Source of the DNA: Aelia acuminata | Taxonomy: Eukaryota; Arthropoda; Insecta; Hemiptera; Pentatomidae | DNA: 64,000 nt | NCBI GenBank assembly: GCA_911387785.2 | Contig: OU426980.1 | Coordinates: 117,704,574-117,768,573, forward strand | Direction: 5' to 3' | Shown: piece after piece, positions 1-10,410 of the stretch | Layout of the letters: each line of letters begins with the position of its first letter | How positions within the stretch are numbered: the first letter of the stretch is position 1 | Translations under genes and position numbers: made by a program | Notes under the pieces: generated by a model | What the model was told of the DNA's origin: nothing | The model's input: only the letters and a program-made list of their open reading frames with translations | Database searches by the model: none

Positions 1-1105
1 ATAAATTAAGTATTAAAAATGTTTATTTTCGAAGTCAGAGGGACATCGTTATTTTTTATATTAGACCAAAGTGAGTTTATTCCTGCCTTTTCTGCAGCAA
101 GCCTTAGCTTAAAATGCAACTCAAGTGAGAGTCTTGGGTTCAGGGTGATTCCCAAATATTTATAACTTCCCTTAATTTCAATATCACGTTCTCCGAATTT
201 CCACTTCTCTAGCTTAGAAAGCCTTCCTCCATTTCTAAATACTAATATACTTGATTTGGCCAGGTTAATTTTTAAGTTCCAGATAGTGAGATATTTTTCT
301 AGCTGGTTAATCATTAGTAGAAGCCCTGTTGGATCTGAAGATAGCTGAACTATATCATCCGCAAATGCTAATATTTTCACTTTTACGTCATTTATCATAA
401 TTCCACCCTCCAGATAATCCTCAATATCATTTAAAAATAAGGAAAACAATAATGGTAACAGCACTCCACCCTGTTTCAGTCCCATTTTCATTTCAAATTC
501 ATTGGATAAACCTTCCTTATTCCAGAAAAAACCATAAGTGTTTTCGTGCAGCGCGCGTATTATTTTAACAACTTGAGTTGAAATCCCTAATTCATTCAAA
601 TTGAAAAACAAGGCATATCTATCGATCCTATCAAATGCAGCTGATAAATCGACGAAAAAAGCATAACATTTTTGCCCTTCCATGCTGAGTTTACAATGAA
701 ATATACTTATTAGATTAAAAATATTATCTATTGTTGAGTATGATTTCCGGAAGCCTGCTTGAAATTCTTTTAAAATACTTCTATTGTCAACCCACTCTGT
801 CAGTCTATTTAAAATTAATCCTGAGAATATTTTAGATATTGTGTTTTCAAAAACAATGCCTCTATAATTAGCAACATTTGTAATTTCTCCATTTTTATTA
901 ATTGGGAAAATAATTAATTTATTAAAGCTAGAAGAAACTCTACCTTTAGAAAAAAACTGATTATAATGATGTAGCAATTCAGTGATAAAACATTCTGGCG
1001 CATTTTTAAAAAATTCATAGGGGATTCGATCTATGCCAGCAGCTTTATTATTTTTTACATTATTGAGAACCACATTAAGCTCAGCAAAAGGTGCATCAAG
1101 AATAA
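1..1105 (-). mobile_element. LINE fragment, reverse transcriptase (5'-truncated, runs off the left edge)
   Basis: The open minus-strand frame at 6-1073, extendable to about 1105, encodes a non-LTR reverse transcriptase. Visible blocks are NNKAAGIDRIPYEFF, VANYRGIVFENTISKIFS, FQAGFRKSYSTIDNIF, FFVDLSAAFDRIDR, GLKQGGVLLPLLFSLFLNDI and the catalytic FADD. The usual QGCLLSP reads QGGVLLP, which suggests decay. There is no endonuclease part, so it is 5'-truncated and lies in the 3' flank or last intron of the channel gene. The same family recurs at 58.3-60.1k. The clade is not assigned. Confidence 0.88.
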
Positions 1106-1388
1106 ATAATTATTGTTAAGTGGCAAAAAGAATCATGTTTAAAGTTTCCATATTTTATCCTATGTAAGTATATTATTTTTTTTTTTTTTCCATAGCCCTT
1201 TCTTATTCTAAAATGTTTTAATTTAGATAATTAGAAATACTAATTTTCTTATCAATTTGATGAAGTATATCATTTTTGTTTGTAGCCTGTATAAATATAT
1301 CAAATTAGATATATTTTGTAGGTATCCTCATTTGATATATTTGTAGATACTATAGTCAGATTCTCAGAATATTACATTAACAATTTAC

Positions 1389-1496
1389 CTCCATTTCCGC
1401 AAGTCTCCTTTCCAACTCCATTATTAAATCATCTCTTCTTTTAACTTCTAATTGCAGTCTGATATATTGGCTTACATATTTGGATTCAATATTTCC
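1389..1496 (-). CDS. CNG channel exon 13: C-terminal coiled coil
   Basis: There are 36 codons, phase 0, with acceptor gttaaag. They encode an amphipathic helix, NIESKYVSQYIRLQLEVKRR then DDLIMELERRLAEME, with leucine-type heptads. It resembles the C-terminal leucine-zipper assembly segment of CNG channels. Two ends are possible: splicing at GTAAAT to a further exon beyond the window, or read-through to a TAA only four codons later (1377-1379, adding VNC). No poly(A) signal was settled. The acceptor has a weak pyrimidine tract, but phase and heptads support it. Confidence 0.8.
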
Positions 1497-1577
1497 CTTT
1501 AACATTTAACACAGTATTAAATTATTTTAAACAACATGTTGCGAAAATTGGTTTAATTTAATATGTTTAAAACTTAC

Positions 1578-3324
1578 CAAGTGTTCATCTATTGCTTTCC
1601 TTATTTCTTCAAAGATGGTGGTAATGATCTCACGTTGAATATTGAGGTAGGCAGCACCACCCTTTTCTCCATCACTTTGACCTTCAGCTGAAGTTGATTC
1701 CTGAGCTGCCTCCCACTTCTGAACTGACTTGAATACATTACTTACTGATTCACTGGATGGTACAATATTTAAAAACGGTCCAGTGACATCTTCATTTTGG
1801 TTTGTGTCTGTTTGCAGGGAAACATTCTTAACATTTGAGCATTGGTTATCTTTATTTTTATCTGAGCTTTCTAAATTACTATCAACTAAAAGAGCAGTTC
1901 CTATTGGGGCAGACACACTTTCTGTTGATGAGGTCTCCAACTCAACAGTATCATGATTAAAAGTGACACTTTTTGTGAACTTGCTATGACGAGCAGCATA
2001 TCCTTCAACAGTTTGAGCACGAAGTAACTTTCTCATTTCACTTGAACTTTTCTTTCTGATAATATTAGAAATTTCAGAAGGACTAGATTCCCCTGATTGA
2101 GCAGTAGAAGCAGATGACAGTTTTTTCAAAATACTCTTCAATTTCCTCCTTTCAAGAGTTTCATTGCTTTCAGGAGACATCAAAGGAGAATCATATGACT
2201 GATATAGTCCATCAGAACAATCGATTGGTGGAGGTCTTGTGGGATGGCTCTTGAAGCCTTCTGTATTTTTTACCTGTCTGGAAGGTTTTTCTTTCTCTAA
2301 TTCTGCAAGCTTTTGCCTCTCATTTAATATTTTTAACTTTTTAACAAATGGTAAACCAGAATATTCTGGAGACAAGTCATCTATAGATTCATATGTCTTT
2401 GATGCAGAACTGTGATAAGGAGATGTTGGTGGTGATTTAACGACAGTACTAAAATTTTCTGTCTCTTCCATGATTCCACCAATGGCTTCATCTAGTTTTG
2501 ATTCCTCATCCATCATATATTTTAATATATTTTCAGGCAGTTTTGATGTTGAAGAACCATGATCACCTTCTGATTTTTCATTATTTTTTAATTTAATTTC
2601 AGTAAGTCTTTTCTCATGTAGATCCATTGAATTATTAGGTACTAAAACTGCCTTTTTAATTAAAATCCATGATTCATTGTCCGATTCACAATGATTTTTT
2701 TTTTCAGAAAGCGTATCAACAGAAGGAGCAGGTAACAATTGAGATGGAAAATTAGAACCACTCCTTTCTTCCTCTTCCATTAACTTGTCTTTAAATTTAT
2801 TGGGGATCTTCTTTTTATTTGCTTCAGTTAATAGTTTTTTCTCGAACTTGGACTCATCATTGCTATCATTTTTCAAATTTTGCTTCAGAGTTAACTGTGC
2901 TGGCGATGTTATCTGTGTTCTAACTGTTGATGCTAATACTTCTGCAGCCATGTTAGCTGTAGTCTGTACAACACCAGCTTTCTTTTCTTCTTTTTGTTTT
3001 AACAAAAGTATCCGTTGTAGTAATGGTACTCCAACAGACTCACTGTCTTTGTTTTTTTTTTCTTCTTCTGGCATAAGAGATGATCCACTATCTTTACTTT
3101 CATTTTTTAATTGTTCCTGTTCTTGTTTCTCCTTAAGTAATTTTAACCGCTGAAACAGAGGTAATCCAGCTCCAATTTTTTGTGGAGCTGGACTCTCTTC
3201 ATCTTGAGACATGTCATCATTGTGTATGCAAGGAACTCGACAAAGAACTGCCTTACCAATGGTTTCTTTACTTTCTTTATCTTGAGATTTTGTTGGTTCA
3301 AGCTCCATACAATCTGATTTAGTC
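1578..3324 (-). CDS. CNG channel exon 12: long cytosolic tail with PP1-docking-like motifs
   Basis: This is a single 1747-bp exon (acceptor atttttttcag, donor GTAAGT) encoding about 582 residues of mostly disordered, Ser/Lys/Glu-rich tail. Three copies of an amphipathic motif are visible: GAGLPLFQRLKLLKEK (near 3170), SVGVPLLQRILLLKQK (near 3035) and SGLPFVKKLKILNERQ (near 2357). A SILK motif (2124-2135, in RRKLKSILKKLSS) precedes an RVxF-type motif KSVTF (1959-1973) by about 50 residues. That pair is the classic docking signature for protein phosphatase 1. The frame is open for 613 codons, but the upstream ATG at 3368 lies in intron. The tail ends KAIDEHL before the coiled-coil exon. Confidence 0.93.
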
Positions 3325-3612
3325 CTGAAAAAAATATTTGAATGATGACAAACTTCTTTTACAAACATAATTATTAATTAAAAAACGTCTACAAATAAAT
3401 GTAAAGTATTATTAAGATATAATTGGAATATTCCAAAAACAAATCATTGTGTCTCCAAAATGCAGTTATAAAAAAAAATCCTTCAAAGTTTCATGAATTT
3501 GGACATCCTCAGGACAGAAAAAAACCTAGATCACATTCATGCTGACCGAACACAATACATCTCACTCTAACAGTCCAAAAAAACTCATACTAAAGGCAAT
3601 ATATTTTCAAAC

Positions 3613-3625
3613 ACATATTATCTGT
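3613..3625. repeat. Target-site duplication, left copy
   Basis: acatattatctgt, repeated exactly at 9386-9398. It defines the left end of the full-length LINE. A base or two at the inner edge is ambiguous because the LINE tail itself contains aaac. Confidence 0.85.
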
Positions 3626-3948
3626 CAGTTGTGTTTGTGTACTCGAAGAGAGAAGAGCTCCAGAGGATTACTCAGATAAGCGTCTTTACTTATAATATTT
3701 CATCTATTTTTTTTCCTTTTCTTTATGAATATTTAATTAATTTCAGTGTTTTCGTGTTTTTTGTTGTTGTTTTTTTTTTATATCTTTTATTTACCATAGA
3801 AGATTGATTATTGATTTATTTTGTTTCTTATTATTTTTTTAGAAAAGGTGGGTACTTATTAAAATTCTATTTTTTTATTATTTTTTATTTGACTTTTAAT
3901 TTATTATTAGCGTGATATATTTACATATATCTAATTTAGTAAATTATC
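3626..3948 (+). promoter_or_regulatory. LINE 5' UTR with initiator-like start
   Basis: The element begins CAGTTG directly after the duplication, and together with the flanking T this reads TCAGT, the arthropod initiator motif. Non-LTR elements of this kind use internal Pol II promoters starting at or near base 1. No TATA box or convincing downstream element was seen. The rest of the 323-bp leader is T-rich. Confidence 0.45.
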
Positions 3949-5235
3949 ATGAACGAGACTGAACCTCCTAGTCCTCGTGCTCAGCCTCGAAAAAGAGGCA
4001 GAATGAGATCACCACCAGACAAACCCCCCTTTTTACCGGACGAAAGAACTAAAATAGCTCCTACTTATATTGTAGTCTCTAGGAAAGATGAAGATACTTT
4101 CAAAAGTATCTCACCTTTTTTTATAAATAAATTTATTACGAACGCTGTAGGCCAAGTAAAAAACATTAAAAAATTAAGAGACGGCAATCTGTTAGTTGAA
4201 ACGTCTAACACGAAACAAACAGAAAAGTTACTAGGGATTACCAAATTTGGTGATTTATTTGAGGTCCAGGCCAGTCCACATCGCTCTTTGAATTATTCGA
4301 AGGGCGTTATTAGATGTTTCGATTTACAATTTTCATCAATAGAAGAAATAAAAGATGAATTGAAAGGAATTATCACCGATGTGATAAGAATCAAAGTCAA
4401 AAAGGACGGTGTCGAAAAATACACCCATACTTACATACTAACATTTACCTCTCCCAAGCCACCCGAAACAATAAAAATAGGTTTTCTAACAGTGAATGTT
4501 CAGCCGTATATTCCTAATCCCATTAGGTGCTATAACTGCTTAGGCTTCTCTCACGGAACCAAAGATTGTAAAAAAGACTCTATTTGTGCCAACTGCGGTC
4601 AAAAACGACACACCGAAAATTCAAATTGTAAAAATACAACTAAGTGTATTAATTGTAATGGAGATCATAATGCCTTAGATAGAAAATGCCCATCTTTCCT
4701 TTTACAAAAAGAGATAAAGGCTATCCAGTCGAATCAAAAAGTATCTTTCACCGAGGCCAAAAAAATATTAAAAACCAAAAATCCTACAATTTTCCAAAAA
4801 TCATTTGCATCAATAATAAAAGGCGAAAATAAAAAAGATGTAGGAATACAAGTAGACTTTTCCTTTACTTATCCCTCAATTAAACCCACGGCGAACACAT
4901 TGCCTATCAACAAGGTTCGTAAACAAACCGAACTTGCCTCGGTTTCCTTAGGCCCGGACCCCACGGTCCCCCACCAACCTCTCCCCACTCCCTCAAACTC
5001 CGCCCCCTCCCCACCCCCTCCTATCCTTATTCTTAACCCGCCTGCCTTGGAAGACACGTCTGAGGCTTCATCTCCACCCGATATTCCTCCCGATCGGTGT
5101 CTCGACACCGACCTAGATTCGTCTGCCTCCATGTCTATAGACCAGGACATCGCTAAAACGGACGATGAAGGGTTTCAAATTCATAAAAATAGAAGAGGAA
5201 GACCAAAAAAGAAAAATAATATAAATACTGACTAG
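3949..5235 (+). CDS. LINE ORF1 protein with three CCHC zinc knuckles
   Basis: This 428-residue Gag-like protein binds element RNA. It opens with a basic, proline-rich N-terminus, followed by a probable RNA-binding fold. Three zinc knuckles begin near residues 194 (CYNCLGFSHGTKDC), 213 (CANCGQKRHTENSNC) and 233 (CINCNGDHNALDRKC). A Pro/Ser-rich stretch near residues 340-375 and a basic C-terminus (RRGRPKKKN) follow. Codons 320-400 are notably GC-rich compared with the rest. It lies 53 bp upstream of ORF2. There are no stops or frameshifts. Confidence 0.93.
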   Translation: MNETEPPSPRAQPRKRGRMRSPPDKPPFLPDERTKIAPTYIVVSRKDEDTFKSISPFFINKFITNAVGQVKNIKKLRDGNLLVETSNTKQTEKLLGITKFGDLFEVQASPHRSLNYSKGVIRCFDLQFSSIEEIKDELKGIITDVIRIKVKKDGVEKYTHTYILTFTSPKPPETIKIGFLTVNVQPYIPNPIRCYNCLGFSHGTKDCKKDSICANCGQKRHTENSNCKNTTKCINCNGDHNALDRKCPSFLLQKEIKAIQSNQKVSFTEAKKILKTKNPTIFQKSFASIIKGENKKDVGIQVDFSFTYPSIKPTANTLPINKVRKQTELASVSLGPDPTVPHQPLPTPSNSAPSPPPPILILNPPALEDTSEASSPPDIPPDRCLDTDLDSSASMSIDQDIAKTDDEGFQIHKNRRGRPKKKNNINTD

Positions 5236-5288
5236 CACCTTAATAAAATAAAAACAAAAGAATAATTCTACTCGCTAATCTCACTCGT

Positions 5289-8200
5289 ATGGCCCTAATT
5301 CAGTGGAACTGCAACGGTTTAAAAACACATTTCAATGATTTAAAAATATTAATAAACGATAATAATCCGTTTTGTATTGCACTACAAGAGACCCACCTAC
5401 AGCCACATCATAATATTTCATTAAAGGATTTTAATATTTACAGAAAAGATAGCCCCGACCCGAATCATAGTCACCATGGAGTTTTGTTAGCTATTCATAA
5501 ATCAGTTTACTCGGAACCCATCATAATTAATTCACACCTCCAAGTCATAGCCGCTACAATTCACCTAAATTTTACGTTCTCTGTATGCAATATTTACCTA
5601 CCCCCACAAGATCAGACAATACAAACCCAACATCTTTTAGAGATCTACAACCAACTTCCTCGCCCGGTTTTATACATTGGGGACCTCAACGGTCATAATC
5701 CCTTATGGGGCTCCCACAATATCAATATAAGAGGGAAAATAATCGAAAATTTCATTGATTTATCAAATCTTATTTTACTCAATACGGGAGATCCGACTTT
5801 CCTTAGTTCATCTTTTGGGTCCCTTTCAGTCCTAGACCTCTCTCTCTGTAGTGCAACCCTCTACCCCTCAATAGACTGGACCATCTTACCAGATCTCTAC
5901 AGCAGTGACCACTTCCCAATTCTAATTAAATTCAATAATATAAATTCTTCAATCCGCGTAAACCCTCGATGGTTGATAGATAAAGCTGACTGGTCCCTGT
6001 TTGCTTCCTTGGCCTCACCCCCTCAAGTTTCCCCTCATGATCTTGATATTGAAGAAGGATGTGGGGCTATTACGAATGTAATCATGCGGGCAGCTCAGGC
6101 ATCAATTCCAATGACCAAAGGCATGCCAAAAAGACCTCCAGTTCCATGGTTTAATGATGAATGCAAAACAGCCATTAAAAATCGCCGTAGAGCATATAAA
6201 AAATTCTTAAAATCCATGACGACCGAAAACCTTATTACATATAAAAAATATAGAGCGATATGTAGGAGAACTTTTAATCACTATAAAAATGAATCCTGGA
6301 AAAAATTCGTCAATTCCATAAATTCTACAACAACTTCCGCAATAGTCTGGAACAAAGTCCGCAAATTAACTAAAAACTCGTCGTTCTCCCGGATCACATT
6401 ATTAGTAAATGGGCAATTAACTGATAACCCTTCATTGGTATCGAATTCATTTGCCGATTTTTTTTCCGAAATATACAATAATAATAGAAATTATTCCGAT
6501 GCCCACACCTCTCCCGAATACTCAGAAATTTGTAATAGCCCGGACGACTCGACCTTACATTACAACCTTCAGTTCACAATATGGGAGTTAAAAGATGTTA
6601 TAAACACAGTTAAAGGATCTTCACCTGGGCCTGATAATATTCACTACGAAATGATCAAACACTTACCGAATAATACGTTAAAATGGCTCCTCGATTTTTA
6701 CAATCATATCTGGTACACAGGCGGATACCCAAATAGCTGGCGAAATTCTCTTGTTGTTCCCATACTAAAAACTGGAAAAGATAAACGAATGCCAACCAGC
6801 TACCGCCCGATCTTCCTTACCAGCTGCCTGAGTAAAACCATGGAACGGATGGTCAACAAGAGACTGATGTGGATGATAGAAAAGAACAAACTAATACAAG
6901 CATTCCAATCCGGATTCCGTAAAGGTAGATCCACGACGGACCACTTAGTTGTTCTTGAGGCTGAAGCGCAATATGCCTTTGTCAATGGTCAAGAAATGGG
7001 TGCTGTATTTTTTGATATGATAAAAGCCTTCGACAGCATCGACCATTCAGTTATCCTGCAAAGATTGATGTCAATCGGAATAATCGGACCAATGTTTAAT
7101 TTCATTAAACAATTTCTCATTAATCGGCACTTCAGAGTTAGGGTGGGTTGCGAGCTATCTGAGGACCACAATCAGAACAGCGGTGTCCCCCAGGGCTGCG
7201 TATTAAGTCCAACCCTCTTTTCACTCGCAATAAATAATCTAGGGCTCAACCTCCCAAGAAGGGTAAAACCATTATTGTTTGCGGATGATCTGGCAATTAT
7301 CTATCGGTCTCATTGCACTACAGACATTCAGAATAAACTACAGGAATCCCTCAATAGACTCAATAGCTGGACACTCTCAATAGGCCTCCAATTTTCACCA
7401 GAAAAAACCAAATGCCTTCTTTTTAGCAGAAAACGAAATAATCCACCGCCACTCGAATTATTCTTAGGAAATTCTCAACTACCATTTTCCAATCACCATA
7501 AATTTTTAGGGTTGACATTTGATAAAAGACTGACCTGGGAACATCACGTAACCTCAATAAAAACAATAGCCTTAAAAAAATTAAATATACTACGCATACT
7601 GAGCAGTACTACCTGGGGTTCGGACAGAGCCACATTATTGAAACTTTATCGGGTATTGGTCTGTTCGAAGCTCGAATACGGTTCCTTTATCTACGCTTCC
7701 GCTCGCCCACGGGTCCTTGCCAAGCTCGACACCGTTCACCACGCAGGATTCAGGATCTCGACGGGTGCTTTTCGAACCAGTCCCACCCTCAGTCTATGTT
7801 GTGAAGCCGGACTTCCTCCACTTTTATTCAGAAGGCATAAATTAGCTATAAGTTATACTTCAAAATTATACACACAGATGGACCATCCCGCTCACAAATA
7901 TATTTTTGAACCGAAATTCACCACAGCTTTTCGCAATAAACCAAATTCGACACCCCCTCTCGCAGAGAGAATCTCCTTCGTAACATCTTTTCTAAAAGAC
8001 ATATCGCTTCATAAGATAGAACCTTGTACACCTCCTTGGACATATATACCTCCCAAAATACATCTACAGCTATCTAAATTCCATAAACAAGATACAACAA
8101 CCACAGAATATCAACAACTCTTTCAAGAACTGATCGAATCATTACCGAATCACATTGCAATATATACAGATGGTTCCAAGACAGAAAACTCGACAGGATC

Positions 8201-8966
8201 TGCCTTCATTACACCTAATTCGACTCATAAGAAAAAACTACACCATCTCTGCAATATCTATTCTGCCGAATTAAATTCCATTGCATCCGCCCTACATTTT
8301 TCCATGACAAATCTGCAAACTGACAACATTGTAATAATTTCAGACTCGATAAGCGCCATTCAGGGATTAAACAAGATGTACTCACACCATCCCATCGTCC
8401 AACGCATACACGAATACTCGACTATGTTAAACCAAATAGGCAAAACAGTACACTTCGTTTGGGCCCCGGGGCATGTCGGGATAGTCGGGAATGAGATGGC
8501 CGACAGAGCCGCCAAAGCAGCTCTATCCCTACCGGGTAGAGGCACTGCTATCCTAACTCCCCAAGAACTTGCGCGTCCACTTAAGGAAGTTATAAACAAA
8601 AGATGGCAAGAAATGTGGGAGGAAAGCCCAGCCAGCAAATTAAAGCATATAAAGAAAGACGTTAAGCCATGGGCCACATCAAACCGCACTAAACGCCACG
8701 AAGAGGTTGCAATCACCCGTCTTAGGTTAGGTCACACCCGTATGACACATGTACACCTATTTACCAGGGAAGCACCTCCTATATGCCCAAAATGCGATAA
8801 TTGCCTAAGTGTCAGACACATCTTCGAGGATTGTGATTATTACAAATCAATACTCAACCGGCTTGGCATACCTTCCGACATCAAAATGGCACTCAGAGAT
8901 GATGAATCTATAATCGAAAAGGTTATCACCTTTATAACGAACTGTAAATTGATCAAGAGCATTTAG
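5289..8966 (+). CDS. LINE ORF2 polyprotein: AP endonuclease, reverse transcriptase, RNase H
   Basis: This is a 1225-residue polyprotein for target-primed reverse transcription. The N-terminal endonuclease shows QWNCNGL (residues 5-11), ALQETHL with Glu34, a YIGDLNGHNPLWGS block and SSDHFPI. The reverse transcriptase spans roughly residues 440-720, with SSPGPDNIHYEM, SYRPIFLTSCLSKTMER, FQSGFRKGRSTTDH, FFDMIKAFDSIDH, GVPQGCVLSPTLFS and catalytic FADD at 664-667. RNase H starts near TDGS (960-963), with AELNS, IISDS and GNEMADRAAK completing the acidic set. A Cys/His block (CPKCDNC then RHIFEDC) closes the protein. All catalytic motifs are present and the frame is unbroken. Confidence 0.95.
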   Translation: MALIQWNCNGLKTHFNDLKILINDNNPFCIALQETHLQPHHNISLKDFNIYRKDSPDPNHSHHGVLLAIHKSVYSEPIIINSHLQVIAATIHLNFTFSVCNIYLPPQDQTIQTQHLLEIYNQLPRPVLYIGDLNGHNPLWGSHNINIRGKIIENFIDLSNLILLNTGDPTFLSSSFGSLSVLDLSLCSATLYPSIDWTILPDLYSSDHFPILIKFNNINSSIRVNPRWLIDKADWSLFASLASPPQVSPHDLDIEEGCGAITNVIMRAAQASIPMTKGMPKRPPVPWFNDECKTAIKNRRRAYKKFLKSMTTENLITYKKYRAICRRTFNHYKNESWKKFVNSINSTTTSAIVWNKVRKLTKNSSFSRITLLVNGQLTDNPSLVSNSFADFFSEIYNNNRNYSDAHTSPEYSEICNSPDDSTLHYNLQFTIWELKDVINTVKGSSPGPDNIHYEMIKHLPNNTLKWLLDFYNHIWYTGGYPNSWRNSLVVPILKTGKDKRMPTSYRPIFLTSCLSKTMERMVNKRLMWMIEKNKLIQAFQSGFRKGRSTTDHLVVLEAEAQYAFVNGQEMGAVFFDMIKAFDSIDHSVILQRLMSIGIIGPMFNFIKQFLINRHFRVRVGCELSEDHNQNSGVPQGCVLSPTLFSLAINNLGLNLPRRVKPLLFADDLAIIYRSHCTTDIQNKLQESLNRLNSWTLSIGLQFSPEKTKCLLFSRKRNNPPPLELFLGNSQLPFSNHHKFLGLTFDKRLTWEHHVTSIKTIALKKLNILRILSSTTWGSDRATLLKLYRVLVCSKLEYGSFIYASARPRVLAKLDTVHHAGFRISTGAFRTSPTLSLCCEAGLPPLLFRRHKLAISYTSKLYTQMDHPAHKYIFEPKFTTAFRNKPNSTPPLAERISFVTSFLKDISLHKIEPCTPPWTYIPPKIHLQLSKFHKQDTTTTEYQQLFQELIESLPNHIAIYTDGSKTENSTGSAFITPNSTHKKKLHHLCNIYSAELNSIASALHFSMTNLQTDNIVIISDSISAIQGLNKMYSHHPIVQRIHEYSTMLNQIGKTVHFVWAPGHVGIVGNEMADRAAKAALSLPGRGTAILTPQELARPLKEVINKRWQEMWEESPASKLKHIKKDVKPWATSNRTKRHEEVAITRLRLGHTRMTHVHLFTREAPPICPKCDNCLSVRHIFEDCDYYKSILNRLGIPSDIKMALRDDESIIEKVITFITNCKLIKSI

Positions 8967-8992
8967 TTATGTAATGTCTCTACTCATCTCTA

Positions 8993-8997
<5 letters not shown>

Positions 8998-9065
<68 letters not shown>

Positions 9066-9082
9066 TTTTTTTTTTTTTTTTT
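8998..9082 (+). repeat. A64-T21 tract inside the LINE 3' UTR
   Basis: A run of 64 A is followed directly by 21 T, then AT-rich sequence, before the true 3' end 300 bp downstream. The two runs could pair as a hairpin in the transcript. The run may be an old poly(A) captured inside the element, replication slippage or partly an assembly effect. Confidence 0.9.
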
Positions 9083-9385
9083 ATTAATTTATATTTTTCA
9101 TTTTATTTTAATATATTTATTTATTTTATTTTATTTTTTTATTTTTTCTGTACGATAAGTAATATTCCCATTTTTTAATAATGCACAATTATATTCTATA
9201 TTTATTAACATCTTCCTCTTTTTTCTTTTCTTATACATAAAACTTTTTACAATGGTACCATTATATTATTATGATTCATTTTTTAATTATAAGTTTACTT
9301 TGATTAAGATTCCCTTCTATAAACAAAGATAAAGGGCGTTGATGACCTTGGGGTTTTACGCCTGGAAGCCAAAATAAACAAACAA

Positions 9386-9398
9386 ACATATTATCTGT
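9386..9398. repeat. Target-site duplication, right copy
   Basis: This is an exact copy of 3613-3625, directly after the aaacaaac tail of the retrotransposon. Confidence 0.85.
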
Positions 9399-10410
9399 AA
9401 ACAACAGTATGGGTTGAGATTTTTATTGTTAAACTGTTTTTGGGAATCCCAGATTTTGTGTTTGGTATCTTCCAATCATATCCTAATAATCTAACAAATA
9501 AACAATGGTAAAAATAATCTCTTCTTATATAATTTATGAACCATGATTGAAAAAATATAGATTTATTTTTCAGGGTTTTCTTTAAAAATAAGGAATCTCT
9601 TCCATTTATTGTTCTTTAATTATTTTATTTTACCCAATGTTTCGGGCTTCTGGCCTATCTTCCTAGGATATCTAGAGTTAAATAAACTCCACAACCATCA
9701 GTTTTGTTAACTTTTCGTGTAATAAACACTTGTCATTGCTTAATGTAATTAACATTTAACATATTTATTTGTGGTTGTGAAAGTACCACTTTTTTCAAAA
9801 GTATAGCATAAAATAATTAAAGAACGAAAAATGGAAGAGATTCCTTCTTTTTAAAGAGAAACCTGAACACATAAACTCTTCCTCACATAAAGTGAACATA
9901 CAACAAACGAGAATAATTTTTTTCTGAAGGAAAAAGTTGAATAGTTTTTAATTTTTATTTCTAAGATGTCTTCCCTAATTTTATTCAACTTCAAATTTGT
10001 CCGACATTTTGTACTGAATTATGTCCATCTTTATGACCTTTTTCTCAATATTTTACTGTTGCTATGAATTAATTATTAATTACATTACTAGATTTTATTT
10101 ATTTTCAGATATTTTTAGAATATATTAAAATTATTCATAATCTATTTTTCTTGTGTTTATTTTATAGTTGTGCAGTATTGTAATAAAATGCACATCTTTG
10201 ACTGCTTAGTATGTCTACATTAAGACTTATTTGCAACAAATTGAAAACAATAAAATAGTATTATTGCAGGTAATTCTTTCTTGGTAATACACAAGATGAT
10301 TGTAATTCTTTTATGGACTTTAATTACTGAAAATACCTATTTCAATTTAAATTCTAAAAATAAATAATTAATGTAAGGAAAATGCCTTTCATGCTATTAT
10401 GTACTCCCAA
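9399..10410. other. Intron sequence with an inverted repeat (about 9585-9640 versus 9805-9860)
   Basis: No gene is seen. A copy of a dispersed repeat (ggaatctcttccattt, then a tttcgggcttctggcc core near 9640-9665) is mirrored at about 9805-9860 (aatggaagagattcc). The same repeat recurs near 12.2k, 23.75k and 54.25k. The remainder is AT-rich intron. Confidence 0.6.

Larger units (their letters stand above)
3626..9385 (+). mobile_element. Full-length two-ORF non-LTR retrotransposon (I/Jockey-like)
   Basis: This 5.76 kb element is flanked by a 13-bp target-site duplication acatattatctgt (3613-3625 and 9386-9398). It holds a 5' UTR, ORF1 (3949-5235), ORF2 (5289-8966), an A-tract/T-tract in the 3' UTR and a 3' end made of AAAC-type repeats (aaaataaacaaacaaac). 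Both ORFs are open and all expected ORF2 domains are present, so the insertion looks recent and possibly competent. It lies antisense in the intron between channel exons 11 and 12, 289 bp from the exon 12 acceptor. RNase H in ORF2 points to the I group rather than classic Jockey; this is inference. Confidence 0.93.

Noticed and set aside
2785..3153. 122-codon plus-strand frame
   Set aside because: Antisense of the Lys/Glu-rich channel tail; Phe/Ser-rich with no family resemblance.
3325..3368. ATG at 3368 as start of a separate 613-residue protein
   Set aside because: A good acceptor at 3325 and phase with the upstream channel exon show this is an internal exon; the ATG is intronic.
4869..5150. 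93-codon minus-strand frame
   Set aside because: It is the antisense of the GC-rich end of LINE ORF1.
8360..8716. 118-codon minus-strand frame
   Set aside because: Antisense of LINE RNase H coding sequence.
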